Shown in pieces: positions 27,552 through 35,035 of a stretch of 64,000 nt of DNA. Every line of letters begins with the position of its first letter. Positions within the stretch are counted from its first letter, which is position 1. The notes beneath the pieces were generated by a model. That model made no database searches and was not told where the DNA came from. It saw nothing but the letters and a program-made list of their open reading frames with translations. The stretch lies in contig NZ_LT629780.1 in assembly GCF_900105885.1 (NCBI RefSeq), positions 682,001 through 746,000 of the forward strand. The letters are read 5' to 3'. Both the position numbers and the translations under genes were made by a program. The DNA comes from Pseudomonas guangdongensis. Its GTDB lineage: Bacteria; Pseudomonadota; Gammaproteobacteria; Pseudomonadales; Pseudomonadaceae.

Positions 27552-28109
27552 ATGCAGGGGCAGCGGATCGGCTACATCAGGGTCAGTACCCTCGACCAGA
27601 ACCCGGATCGCCAGCTCGAGGGCGCCCAGGTGAGCAAGACGTTCACCGACAAGGCCTCCGGCAAGGACACACAGCGTCCCCAGCTCGATGCTCTGCTCGG
27701 CTATGTGCGCGAGGGCGATACCCTGGTGGTGCACAGCATGGATCGCTTGGCACGCAACCTGGACGACCTCCGCCGCCTGGTGCAGCAGCTCACCGGTCGC
27801 GGCGTGCGGATCGAGTTCATCAAGGAAGGACTGATCTTCACCGGTGACGATTCGCCAATGGCCAACCTGCTGCTGTCGGTGATGGGGGCCTTCGCCGAGT
27901 TCGAGCGAGAACTCATCCGCGAGCGGCAGCGCGAGGGGATCGCCCTAGCCAAGCAGCGCGGCGCCTACCGCGGCCGAAAGCCCGCCTTGAGCAACGCCCA
28001 GGCCGCCGAGCTGCGCCGTCGCGCCGAGGCGTGCGAGCCGAAAGCTGGCCTGGCTCGCGAGTTCGGGATCAGCCGGGCGACCCTCTATGAGTACCTGAGA
28101 GGCATCTAA
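27552..28109 (+). CDS. serine recombinase (Tn3-type resolvase/invertase)
   Basis: The 185-residue protein has the catalytic serine motif IGYIRVSTLDQNPDRQL, the conserved VVHSMDRLARNLDDL and FAEFERELIRERQREG, and a C-terminal helix-turn-helix (LAREFGISRATLYEYL). It should resolve or invert DNA at sites next to its gene. No Tn3 transposase accompanies it in the window, so it is an orphan or a relic of a transposon that brought in part of the cargo. AGGAGG precedes the ATG. Confidence 0.9.
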   Translation: MQGQRIGYIRVSTLDQNPDRQLEGAQVSKTFTDKASGKDTQRPQLDALLGYVREGDTLVVHSMDRLARNLDDLRRLVQQLTGRGVRIEFIKEGLIFTGDDSPMANLLLSVMGAFAEFERELIRERQREGIALAKQRGAYRGRKPALSNAQAAELRRRAEACEPKAGLAREFGISRATLYEYLRGI

Positions 28110-28116
28110 TCCGGCG

Positions 28117-28146
28117 CTTATTTATGGGTATTGGCCCATAAATAAG
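28117..28146. repeat. palindrome 1 of the TTTATGGG family
   Basis: CTTATTTATGGG and its perfect complement flank a six-base spacer (TATTGG). It lies between the convergent resolvase and small minus-strand gene. About 50 bases around it (28111-28162) resemble the region of palindrome 2. Confidence 0.8.
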
Positions 28147-28171
28147 TGCTTTAAATGGTCAGATGGACGGA

Positions 28172-28489
28172 TCAGGTCGCCCAAGCTTCGACTCGCTTGC
28201 CGGCGCGGATCTCGATGAGTGCTCGCCGCAGCCGGCTATAGCGATCGGCGGCAGCCACGACGGACTCGACCTCAGCCATAACCTCAGCAAAACGAGCACG
28301 ATCGGTATAGTGCAGGCTGTCCAACCCGCGGATCAGCGTGTCTGCGTGCATCCGCATCGCCGTCAGTTCATCAGAGGTCGGGATTTCGTCCTCAGTCATG
28401 TCGGCGATCTCGTCGATCAAGTCGGCCTCAAACCCGAGGCCGGTCAGACGTTCCAGGCCGTAAATTTCGCTGATTGTGCTCTCTTTCAT
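28172..28489 (-). CDS. unrecognised small acidic protein
   Basis: This 105-residue protein (MKESTISEIYGLERLTGLGF...) is helical and acidic, has no membrane segment, and ends GKRVEAWAT. I do not recognise a family. It is flanked on both sides by homologous repeats that contain the TTTATGGG palindrome, which suggests a cassette. The ATG at MKESTIS is preceded by GAGGGAAAC. Function is unknown. Confidence 0.55.
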   Translation of the reverse strand: MKESTISEIYGLERLTGLGFEADLIDEIADMTEDEIPTSDELTAMRMHADTLIRGLDSLHYTDRARFAEVMAEVESVVAAADRYSRLRRALIEIRAGKRVEAWAT

Positions 28490-28545
28490 GGCGTTTCCCT
28501 CGTGACTGCATGAGTTGCGGCGATTTCCGCTGCTTTCCGGCACTG

Positions 28546-28571
28546 ATTTATGGGTTATTAGCCCCATATTT
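28546..28571. repeat. palindrome 2 of the TTTATGGG family
   Basis: ATTTATGGG and CCCATATTT (one mismatch) around an eight-base spacer, about 57 bases upstream of the preceding minus-strand gene. The stretch 28537-28590 matches 28111-28162 over most of its length, ending in AATGGTCAG in both. Confidence 0.75.
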
Positions 28572-28752
28572 ACGCGCTTTCAATGGTCAGGTCTGCACTC
28601 GCCCAATCGATCGCATCCGTGCGGGTCTTGCGTGGCCGAGCCATGACCACATCGCAGCACGCAGGTGCTAGAGTCAGGCTGCCGGCACGGCAACGCAGGG
28701 TGCTGCCGTCCGCCCGGTACGCATGGATGCGCTGGCCGATGCCGGTCCTCAC
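28570..28752 (-). CDS. unrecognised 60-residue protein
   Basis: A short protein (MRTGIGQRIHAYRADGST...) with a Cys pair (APACCDVV) and a basic stretch. Its ATG overlaps the stop of the upstream gene by four bases (ATGA), which supports real translation. No family is recognised. Its last codons reach palindrome 2. Confidence 0.45.
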   Translation of the reverse strand: MRTGIGQRIHAYRADGSTLRCRAGSLTLAPACCDVVMARPRKTRTDAIDWASADLTIESA

Positions 28753-29246
28753 GCGGAGCTGATCGTGCCTGGGAGCTTGATGTTCCAGGCGACGATCTCC
28801 TCTTGGCTGTCGCGTGCGTACAGCGGCTCGCAGTTGGCGCCGTGGTCTTCCAGCCAGGCCTTGGCCGCCTCATCGAGCGCGCGCGCCACCAGCTTGAGCT
28901 TCTGCACGTAGGTCCACCCGGACTCCTGCCGGAGTGTCGCGCGCACGGTGTTGGTCGGCAGGAAGCTCGGCGGTGCGAGGCGTTCATGCCGCTCGAGGTC
29001 ATGCAGCCAGCGGCCTGCGGTCAAGCCGATCTGATCCCGGCGATGCTCGAGGGCCGCCCAAGCTTGGGCGGCCCGGGTCAGTTCGTCGGGCTCGACCAAG
29101 CGCACCGTGTCGATGCCTTCGGCCTGCCGATCAACGCCGTAGTTTTTACGGAGCTGCTGGATGAACGCCGTCGCCGCGGCATACCACTCGGCTGCTGCAC
29201 GGGCATCAATGTCGCGAGTGCTGTGGTGGATGCTTGATCTGGCCAT
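28749..29246 (-). CDS. unrecognised 165-residue protein
   Basis: A soluble, mainly helical protein starting MARSSIHHSTRDIDARAAAE and containing VDRQAEGIDTVRLVEPDE and LEDHGANCEPLYARDSQEEI. No signal peptide, membrane segment or known motif is seen. Palindrome 3 lies 10 bases before the ATG, where it could act as an operator. It is translationally coupled to the next small gene. Confidence 0.55.
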   Translation of the reverse strand: MARSSIHHSTRDIDARAAAEWYAAATAFIQQLRKNYGVDRQAEGIDTVRLVEPDELTRAAQAWAALEHRRDQIGLTAGRWLHDLERHERLAPPSFLPTNTVRATLRQESGWTYVQKLKLVARALDEAAKAWLEDHGANCEPLYARDSQEEIVAWNIKLPGTISSA

Positions 29247-29256
29247 GAGACCTGTA

Positions 29257-29279
29257 TTTATGGGTAAACAACCCATAAA
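29257..29279. repeat. palindrome 3 of the TTTATGGG family
   Basis: TTTATGGGT and its perfect complement ACCCATAAA flank AAACA. It lies immediately upstream of the 165-residue ORF and directly abuts the MITE. Confidence 0.75.
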
Positions 29280-29280
29280 C

Positions 29281-29420
29281 GGGGACCTCTAAAAACGTAG
29301 GCGAGGCAGTCAGCGCAAGGCGAAAACAGGCGAAAAAGCGCAGTTTATGTGTTGTAAATGAGCATTTTGAGCCTGTTTTCAACGCAGCGATGACAACGCA
29401 GGTGGTTTTTAGAGGTGCCC
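29281..29420. mobile_element. 140-bp MITE related to the IS5-family element
   Basis: The ends are 16-base inverted repeats (GGGGACCTCTAAAAAC and the complement of GGGCACCTCTAAAAAC, one mismatch), nearly identical to the ends of the IS at 32599-33805. The interior has no ORF but holds a second inverted repeat (AAAACAGGC / GCCTGTTTT). It should be mobilisable in trans by that IS. Confidence 0.8.
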
Positions 29421-29477
29421 AAATAATGCCTTGATAAGGCAATGTCCAGTCGGGTACGGCACGATAGGCACCGGCCC

Positions 29478-29522
29478 GCATTTCGAGATCAGCCGAGCCA
29501 CCCTCTATGAATATCTGTGCGC
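29478..29522 (+). pseudogene. relic of a resolvase C-terminus
   Basis: One frame reads FEISRATLYEYLCAG, nearly the same as the last residues of the intact resolvase (FGISRATLYEYLRG). Nothing else of that second copy remains. It marks a recombination or deletion junction. Confidence 0.65.
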
Positions 29523-29579
29523 TGGCGAGCAGCCTGCCGCGCTCAATTTGATTCTGTTACACAATCAATGGAGTACAGC

Positions 29580-29965
29580 ATGTCCAAAATGGCCGCATTT
29601 CGCCGCGCCGAGCGCGAGCTCAGGAGCAACTGGCCCTGCTGGAGAAGCTCTAGGCTGCAGCCGGCCTGCAGATCGAAATGGAGTTCGAAGACAAGCTGAA
29701 GGCACTGATGAGCGAGTACGGCATGGATCTGGCGAAGGTGGTCAGCATCCTCGATCCGCATCCGACCGAGCCTGAGCAGACCGCCCCTGCTGACGTCGCC
29801 AGGTGAGGGTCTACGTGCAGCCGGTCACAGGCAAGCGCATCGAGACCAAGGGGGCGAACCATCCACTGCTCAAAGCCTGGAAAACAGAGTTCGGGGCTGA
29901 TGTGGTGGAGGGGGGGGCGGCAAGCCTGAATGGTAATGCTGGGACTTCGAGTGGCCACGCTCCGC
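29580..29965 (+). pseudogene. broken MvaT/TurB-like (H-NS family) gene
   Basis: MvaT proteins silence AT-rich foreign DNA. The pieces are all here but in different frames: MSKMAAFRRAEREL at the start; then, after a one-base loss, QEQ-like sequence with an in-frame TAG; then MEFEDKLKALMSEYGMDL and VVSILDPHP; and after another shift RVYVQPVTGKRIETKGANHP with LLKAWKTEFGADVVEG, the DNA-binding part. At least three lesions make it non-functional as full-length. A downstream ORF could make only the DNA-binding part, which is unlikely to be stable. Confidence 0.85.
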
Positions 29966-29989
29966 CGGGTAGTGATGGCCGACAGGCTT

Positions 29990-31381
29990 TCAAAAACAAG
30001 CCAACAATAACTGCCGATAGTGTTGCGAAAAGCTGACCTGATAGCTCGGCTCGGCAGCAAAATCCCCCAGGGAGTAGCCGCCCGCCGCACTGGCCCCAGG
30101 AGGCTGCCCAGCTTCATCACCACTGCGACCATCGGCCTCGCTGCCAGCCCCCATCCCATCAGCCATCGAGCCAGCAGGAGCGGCGGGCATCTGCACCTGG
30201 CTCAATACCGCCAGGTCATCCGGCAGATCCTCCGCAATCCGCTCGGCAAAGCGCCGCAGGGTCGGCTCCGCAAGCATGAATAGCCACGCTTGGTCATCGG
30301 ACTCGCCGATGCGCCGCAGCACCCGTCCCAGCACCTGCCGGTAGTGCAGCTCAGTACGGATGCGGCTGAGGTAGCAGCACACCTGCAGGCGGGGGATGTC
30401 CGTACCTTCGCTGATCATCCCCACAGCAACGATCCAGCGGCACTCGCTGTGCCTGAACGCATTGATCACCTGCTGGGCATCCGGAGTCCGGTTGGTCACG
30501 ACCTGGCAACCTTCCCCCATGGCTTCCAGAGCCTGGGCAATCTGCTGGGCGTGCTCGATATCGGTGGCGACCACCAGGCCGGCCGCATCCGGCTTGATCT
30601 GGCGAAGCTCATCCAGCTTGTCGCATCCCAGACCGAGCAGTTGATCGATCACCTCGTCATGGCGCAGCAGTTCTTCGTAGGTGACGGGGGACTCCCCAAG
30701 CAGCTTGGCGATGCTGGGGAACAGCCTGACGGTGTTCTCGGTCTCCAGCTCCTCCGTGAGCTTCACCTTCTTGTTGTCGAGGAGGACGATGCGGGGCGAG
30801 CGACATACCCCATCAGCGATGGCTTCTTTCAGCCCGTAGCGGTAGTCGCAGATCAGGTGCCCCTCCGGCGATGAATAGCGGGCCAGGGCAATCGCTCGGT
30901 CGTCCGAGCGCCATGGCGTTCCGGACAGCGCCAAGGTGAAGGTGGCGCGATCCTGTATCCGTTGCAGGATCTGCTGCCCCCAGGCGTTGCTCAGCAATGG
31001 ATCATGGCCGGCGCAGTGGTGGATCTCATCGAAGACGACGAATACGCGGTAGTCGTCGAGGAGCCGCCAGAACCCCTCGTCCCGGTAATCCATGGCCTGA
31101 TAGGTGTACGCGGCCCCCACAGCGCCGAGCAGGCCGTCCAGACGCTTGCCGAGTACCGCCGCAAAGGTCGACCGGAAGCCCTCGACGACCTGGCACGATG
31201 GCGCGAAGCAGAGCACCAGATCGACCCTGTCTTGCTCCAGCAGGCGGCAGGCCAGCTCTGCCGCCATGCGCGTCTTTCCGGCGGCCGGCGTTGCCTGGCA
31301 GAAGAAATGCGGCGTGGAAAGGAAGTGTTCCAGCGCCGTGTCGATGCAGCAGCGCTGCCAGTCTCTCAGGGAGGAGGTCAT
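29990..31381 (-). CDS. SF2 DEAD/DEAH-type helicase
   Basis: The 463-residue protein has Walker A CQATPAAGKTRMA (about residue 28), DEIHH (motif II), LALSGTPWRSDD (III) and, in the second RecA domain, AVGMISEGTDIPRL (V) and RQVLGRVLRR (VI), so it should be an active ATPase. The C-terminal part is Gly/Ala-rich and ends YQVSFSQHYRQLLLACF. It overlaps the upstream winged-helix gene by four bases. Helicases of this kind often power restriction-like or defence systems; here no clear nuclease domain is fused. Function within the cluster is inferred. Confidence 0.85.
   Translation of the reverse strand: MTSSLRDWQRCCIDTALEHFLSTPHFFCQATPAAGKTRMAAELACRLLEQDRVDLVLCFAPSCQVVEGFRSTFAAVLGKRLDGLLGAVGAAYTYQAMDYRDEGFWRLLDDYRVFVVFDEIHHCAGHDPLLSNAWGQQILQRIQDRATFTLALSGTPWRSDDRAIALARYSSPEGHLICDYRYGLKEAIADGVCRSPRIVLLDNKKVKLTEELETENTVRLFPSIAKLLGESPVTYEELLRHDEVIDQLLGLGCDKLDELRQIKPDAAGLVVATDIEHAQQIAQALEAMGEGCQVVTNRTPDAQQVINAFRHSECRWIVAVGMISEGTDIPRLQVCCYLSRIRTELHYRQVLGRVLRRIGESDDQAWLFMLAEPTLRRFAERIAEDLPDDLAVLSQVQMPAAPAGSMADGMGAGSEADGRSGDEAGQPPGASAAGGYSLGDFAAEPSYQVSFSQHYRQLLLACF
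30011..30052. repeat. 42-base direct repeat, copy A (helicase 3' end)
   Basis: These 42 bases match 34456-34497 with two mismatches and encode the helicase C-terminus (EPSYQVSFSQHYRQ). The two copies lie in the same orientation and flank the 4.4-kb helicase-to-endonuclease cluster. Confidence 0.9.
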
Positions 31382-31968
31382 CGCGCCGAGGCAAGCGTCT
31401 TGAGCGTCTTCTCGACGGCACGGAGGTGGCCCAGCAGGCGCGAGCTGCGGTCTCTCGCCTCCAGGTACTCGTCTTCGACCTTGTCGCGGAGATGCGGCAT
31501 TTCGTCGAGGAGCTGCTTGAATCGTTCCGCCTCGCCCATCGCTGACAGGAAGTCCAGCCGGATCTCCTTGAGGAGCGTTTCCAGATGCTGCTCCGCATCG
31601 GAAGCAGGGTTGGGCGGCACGCTTCCTAGCTTGGGGGCTGACGGCTCTTGCTCTGGCTCACGCACGGTCTTGAGGCTGTTCTCGAACCCGCCGTCGACCA
31701 GCTCCAGTAGCAGATGCTCCGGGAACGGTTGCAGGTGGTAGACCTGCCCCCGAGAGCGGCGTTCTTCGTCAGGTACGAGCCAGCCTGCACGAAGCATGCG
31801 GCGAATCTGCTCATACACATACCGGCGTACATCGCCGAGACGAAAGGTCATGCGTTCCAGGCGCTTGGCATAGGCATCCCGCAGGTCACGGGTCGTGAAC
31901 TGCGTGTGCCCCTCTTCCTGAAGCAGCTCATACAGCCGCCTGTCGAAGATGAACGAGGCAGATTTCAT
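31378..31968 (-). CDS. winged-helix-like partner of the helicase
   Basis: A 196-residue protein starting MKSASFIFDRRLYELLQEEG. The first half looks like a winged-helix domain (FTTRDLRDAYAKRLERM, RRMLRAGWLVPDEERRSRGQ), the second is a coiled coil (about residues 125-196). Its stop overlaps the helicase start (ATGA), so the two are made together. No named family is recognised. Together they may form a two-gene defence unit, with this protein as DNA or target recogniser; that is inference. Confidence 0.6.
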   Translation of the reverse strand: MKSASFIFDRRLYELLQEEGHTQFTTRDLRDAYAKRLERMTFRLGDVRRYVYEQIRRMLRAGWLVPDEERRSRGQVYHLQPFPEHLLLELVDGGFENSLKTVREPEQEPSAPKLGSVPPNPASDAEQHLETLLKEIRLDFLSAMGEAERFKQLLDEMPHLRDKVEDEYLEARDRSSRLLGHLRAVEKTLKTLASAR

Positions 31969-32070
31969 GCAGGCACCCGAGAGGTCGTAGCGTAAAAATG
32001 CGGATTATAGTCCGTGGCCCGTGCGTCCGCAAACGCAGATAGTGCCGCCTCAATTGGAGTTGAGGCGGTC

Positions 32071-32301
32071 ATGGATCAGTTGGCGAAAGCGTTGGGGGCA
32101 CGCATCCGGACGCAGAGAAAAGCCTGTCGGCTTTCTCAGGATGCACTCGCGCTGGCCTGCAGCATCGACCGCAGCTACATGGGGCGCATCGAGCGTGGCG
32201 AGGTGAACATCACTGTCGAGAAGCTGTACCGCATCGCCAGCCTGCTGAGCTGCGATCCAGCCTCTCTCCTGCCTCCAGTGGCGGAGCTACAGCCCGGCTA
32301 G
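32071..32301 (+). CDS. XRE-family HTH regulator
   Basis: A 76-residue single-domain helix-turn-helix protein: RIRTQRKACRLSQDALALAC, SYMGRIERGEVNITVEKLYR and LLSCDPASLLPP. It is divergent from the winged-helix/helicase pair and so is probably their repressor, like control proteins of restriction-modification systems. The ATG at MDQLAKALG fits the family start. Confidence 0.85.
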   Translation: MDQLAKALGARIRTQRKACRLSQDALALACSIDRSYMGRIERGEVNITVEKLYRIASLLSCDPASLLPPVAELQPG

Positions 32302-32516
32302 TCGATGCTGGAGCTCAGGAATGGCTCAGAAAGGCTGTCCTCTCTCCGCTCCTCTACCTTTCCGGCCAGCAGCACCTCTCGCGCGGTTGGGTAATGACGC
32401 AACAGGCGACGAGCCTCAGTGCGCACGACCTCAGGCAGAGTCTTGTCACGGGACAAGTCGACCAGAAACTCGCGGGCTTGAATGATTGAGCGGGTGCGCT
32501 CAGTCGGCATCGTCAT
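32298..32516 (-). CDS. BPSL0761 family protein
   Basis: A 72-residue helical protein starting MTMPTERTRSIIQAREFLVD and containing VRTEARRLLRHYP, the BPSL0761-family pattern. The family is common on islands and its function is unknown. It converges with the XRE gene, the stop codons overlapping by about four bases. Confidence 0.75.
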   Translation of the reverse strand: MTMPTERTRSIIQAREFLVDLSRDKTLPEVVRTEARRLLRHYPTAREVLLAGKVEERREDSLSEPFLSSSID

Positions 32517-32598
32517 ACCGTTTCCTCACATTTCGGCACTACTAACTCCGCATCCTCGCGGCAGATGCGCTGGGCTCTGCAGGCAAGGGGCGACCTAT

Positions 32599-33805
32599 GG
32601 GCACCTCTAAAAACACACATCTGAGCTGAGCCAGACAGTGACGAGCACAACTCCTGGCATCCGAGTGCCGGGGGACGTGCTCGCAGAACATCCTTCGGCC
32701 GGTCGCGATACGCGACCGGTAGCCTGGCTCAGGCCAGTTCCAGCAGACTCGACATCCGCTTGAGGTTGTAGACCGCCGATTTGACCATCAGGCCAAACTC
32801 CGCACGGGCCAGGCCAATGCTCCGGATCATCTTGCCGCCCATCTGGGCGAGGCTGGCGAAGACATGCTCGACTCGAGCGCGGGGGCTGGCTATGCGCTTG
32901 TTCCGTGCCTTGCCCCGCTCACTGATGGGCTTGCCGGCCTGGCCCTTGCGCTGGATATGCGGCCGCCAGCCGATCATCTTGAGCCAGCGCTCCCGAGGCC
33001 CGTCGTGGTAGCCGCGATCTGCCCAGAAGTCCCGGCTGCTGTTATTCCGGTCGAGCACATCCACCAGATGCCGGGTGTCTGCCTCGCTGGCATCGCTCAC
33101 CCGCACGCAGCGGATCAGCTTGTGCCGACGATCCACGCTGACCGACAGCTTGTAGCCGAAATACGACTTGCCGTGCTTCTTCGTCCAGCGCGCATCGGCA
33201 TCCTTTTGCCGGCGCTTGGCCGGCGACCACTCGATCGGTACGGCCTTCTCCTTCACCACGGCCTGTTCGTCGGCCGTGTTGTGCTGGGTCGGTGCGCGAA
33301 CAATGCTGGCATCGATGATCTGTCCCTCGCGGGCTCGGAATCCGTACTCCTGCAACTGGCGCTGTACCTCGGCAAAGATCTGGTGCTCGACATTGGCTTG
33401 CACCAGACGCTCGCGAAAGACCCAGATCGTGTTGCGATCTGGAACCCGGCCGGAGTGTTTCAGTCCGGCAAAGCGCTGGAAGCTCATGCGGTCGAGCAGC
33501 TGGAACTCCATTTGCTCATCGGACAGGTTGAACAGCTGCTGGAGCACCAGCAGGCGAGTCATCAGCTCTGTCGGATACGGTGGCCGACCGCCCTTGGCCC
33601 GGCTGGGCCTGGGAGCCCAGCGATCGATTTCAGCAGCCAGGGCAGCAAAGCCCACATGCTTGTCGAGCAGGGCCAATGGATCGCCCAGGCTGTCCAGCTT
33701 GGCTTCACGTTCCTGGTCGGCAAACAGGCTCAACATCAGCAGACTCCGGGTGGTCAACGGGACGGCGATTTTACCCGGAGGTGAGCCTGGTTTTTAGAGG
33801 TGCCC
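32599..33805. mobile_element. IS5-family insertion sequence, 1207 bp
   Basis: GGGCACCTCTAAAAAC (32599-32614) and its perfect complement (33790-33805) bound a single transposase gene. The flanks read CTAT before and ATAG after, which is inverted rather than a direct target repeat, so the insertion was probably followed by a deletion or rearrangement. It truncates the endonuclease I gene on its right. Confidence 0.9.
32729..33757 (-). CDS. IS5-family DDE transposase
   Basis: The 342-residue protein has an N-terminal DUF772-type domain (LVLQQLFNLSDEQMEFQLLD, SFQRFAGL) and the DDE residues in IIDASIVRAP, FWADRGYHDG and RVEHVFASL. It appears intact, so the IS may be active and could also move the nearby MITE. 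Confidence 0.93.
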   Translation of the reverse strand: MTTRSLLMLSLFADQEREAKLDSLGDPLALLDKHVGFAALAAEIDRWAPRPSRAKGGRPPYPTELMTRLLVLQQLFNLSDEQMEFQLLDRMSFQRFAGLKHSGRVPDRNTIWVFRERLVQANVEHQIFAEVQRQLQEYGFRAREGQIIDASIVRAPTQHNTADEQAVVKEKAVPIEWSPAKRRQKDADARWTKKHGKSYFGYKLSVSVDRRHKLIRCVRVSDASEADTRHLVDVLDRNNSSRDFWADRGYHDGPRERWLKMIGWRPHIQRKGQAGKPISERGKARNKRIASPRARVEHVFASLAQMGGKMIRSIGLARAEFGLMVKSAVYNLKRMSSLLELA

Positions 33806-34364
33806 CATAGCGGTCGTGCATATAGAAGTAGATGCGGGCGACTTGACCCTTCACTTCGTTGCGCGGCTCGGTGATGCGCTGCTTGAAGTCGGTTTTGGTC
33901 GAGCAGGTGCCGTACTGCTTCGCGGTCGATGGCAGCATACCGAACTGGAAGTTGCTGCGATCACCATTGACCTCACCGATGCTCGGCGAAAGGTTGTGCA
34001 TGTCGGCTTCCATCGTGCGGAAGACAAGATCGGTGCTTTTGCAGTTCTCCCGCCCGCCGTTCTGCCAGCACTGACGCTGGTGGCCCAGCACCCAAGCAGG
34101 CACGACATGCTCCCACTCGATGCGTCGCGCTCTGTTCTGGTCGGCCCGCACCTCGTACCCGCACGCTGCCAGGTCTACTCGGCCACCAGAGCGCCCCATC
34201 CACCGCCAGTCACAGCCACAATACAGCTCACCGTCATCGTTACGGTCGAAGTAGACAGTCCTGCGCAGCTCGATCTTGGCTTTCTCGAATGACTGAGGGG
34301 CAGCGATGCTTGGGAGGTGGAAAAGCCCGGCGATGACGGCCAGACCAAAAAAGAGAACTTTCTT
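33806..34364 (-). pseudogene. endonuclease I (EndA/NucM-like), 3' end removed by the IS
   Basis: A secreted DNA/RNA nuclease: signal peptide VKKVLFFGLAVIAGLFHLPS, then LRRTVYFDRNDDGELYCGCD, the catalytic His motif ARRIEWEHVVPAW, and MHNLSPSIGEVNGDRSNF. The sequence ends at HDRYG against the IS, where family members continue for a few dozen residues, and the matching end is not found beyond the IS. The core active site is kept, so residual activity is possible. A GTG start is taken at the signal peptide; an ATG 16 codons earlier is the alternative. Confidence 0.85.
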
Positions 34365-34444
34365 CACGAAGAGCCTTATGAAATTGGTGATGTGTATGCC
34401 CTGCGGGCACATCTTACAATTGGCAGCTCAACCGTCAGAGGCAA

Positions 34445-34497
34445 GTTAACAACAGCTGCCGATAGTGCTGCGAAAAACTGACCTGATAGCTCGGCTC
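34445..34497 (-). pseudogene. relic of a second helicase 3' end; 42-base repeat copy B
   Basis: On the minus strand this reads TEPSYQVSFSQHYRQLLLTC and a stop, almost the same as the last 20 codons of the intact helicase gene 4.4 kb away. The 42 bases 34456-34497 match 30011-30052 with two mismatches. No more of a second helicase gene is visible upstream. Confidence 0.85.
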
Positions 34498-34594
34498 AGT
34501 AAGTTTCCACAGGAAATTTTTCGAGCATTTTTCGGACCACATAATCGCTGAGAGCCGCAATGATACTTTACTGTCCTCCTACGCCGGCCGCTGC

Positions 34595-35035
34595 TCAATG
34601 GAGGTTGCCCAACGGCACAACATTGCTGTGCTGTTTTTCGGCGGTGATTTCACTGATCTTTTGTTTGAGCGAGTCATTCTCATGCTGGAGAGAGTAATTC
34701 TCCTGCGCCAACGTCGCAATCTCTTGAAGGGCAAGCTCATATTCTGCCTTAAAAACGTTTAGCTGATCTTTTGCTGCTTGCTTGAGGGCTCTCTGCTTCT
34801 TCGCGTCTTCTGATGCAGACAGCCTGGAAGACTCTTGCTGCACCGCCGCTGCTGCCGCCTCGATTTCGGCAATCAACTCCGCGTGTTCAGCCCGACTCTT
34901 CTTGATCGAGCCACGCTTGCGGCCGGCCTCCAAGGCCACTGTGTCTTTATTGATCGCAGAGCCTTTCGGTACGCTTTTCGGCTTCCCTTCGATCAGTCGC
35001 CGTAGGGCTGCGCGATAATTATCAACTGCACTCAT
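34595..35035 (-). CDS. small coiled-coil protein of the recombinase operon (GmtX/TnpC-like)
   Basis: The 146-residue protein begins MSAVDNYRAALRRLIEGKPK, has a basic middle (AGRKRGSIKKSRAEH) and a long coiled coil (about residues 65-135). Its ATG overlaps the stop of the preceding recombinase gene (ATGA). A small helical last gene after a set of large tyrosine recombinases is the layout of Tn554 (TnpC) and of the gamma-mobile-trio module (GmtX). It may help in site choice or orientation. Assignment is from layout rather than from a matched motif. Confidence 0.65.
   Translation of the reverse strand: MSAVDNYRAALRRLIEGKPKSVPKGSAINKDTVALEAGRKRGSIKKSRAEHAELIAEIEAAAAAVQQESSRLSASEDAKKQRALKQAAKDQLNVFKAEYELALQEIATLAQENYSLQHENDSLKQKISEITAEKQHSNVVPLGNLH

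Noticed and set aside
28117..29279. CRISPR array
   Set aside because: The repeats are palindromes 430-700 bases apart with genes between them, not regularly spaced short units.
27267..29500. Complete Tn3-family transposon around the resolvase
   Set aside because: No tnpA and no 38-base Tn3 inverted repeats were seen.
32591..33812. 4-base target duplication of the IS5-type element
   Set aside because: The flanks (CTAT and ATAG) are inverted with respect to each other, so no direct duplication can be claimed.
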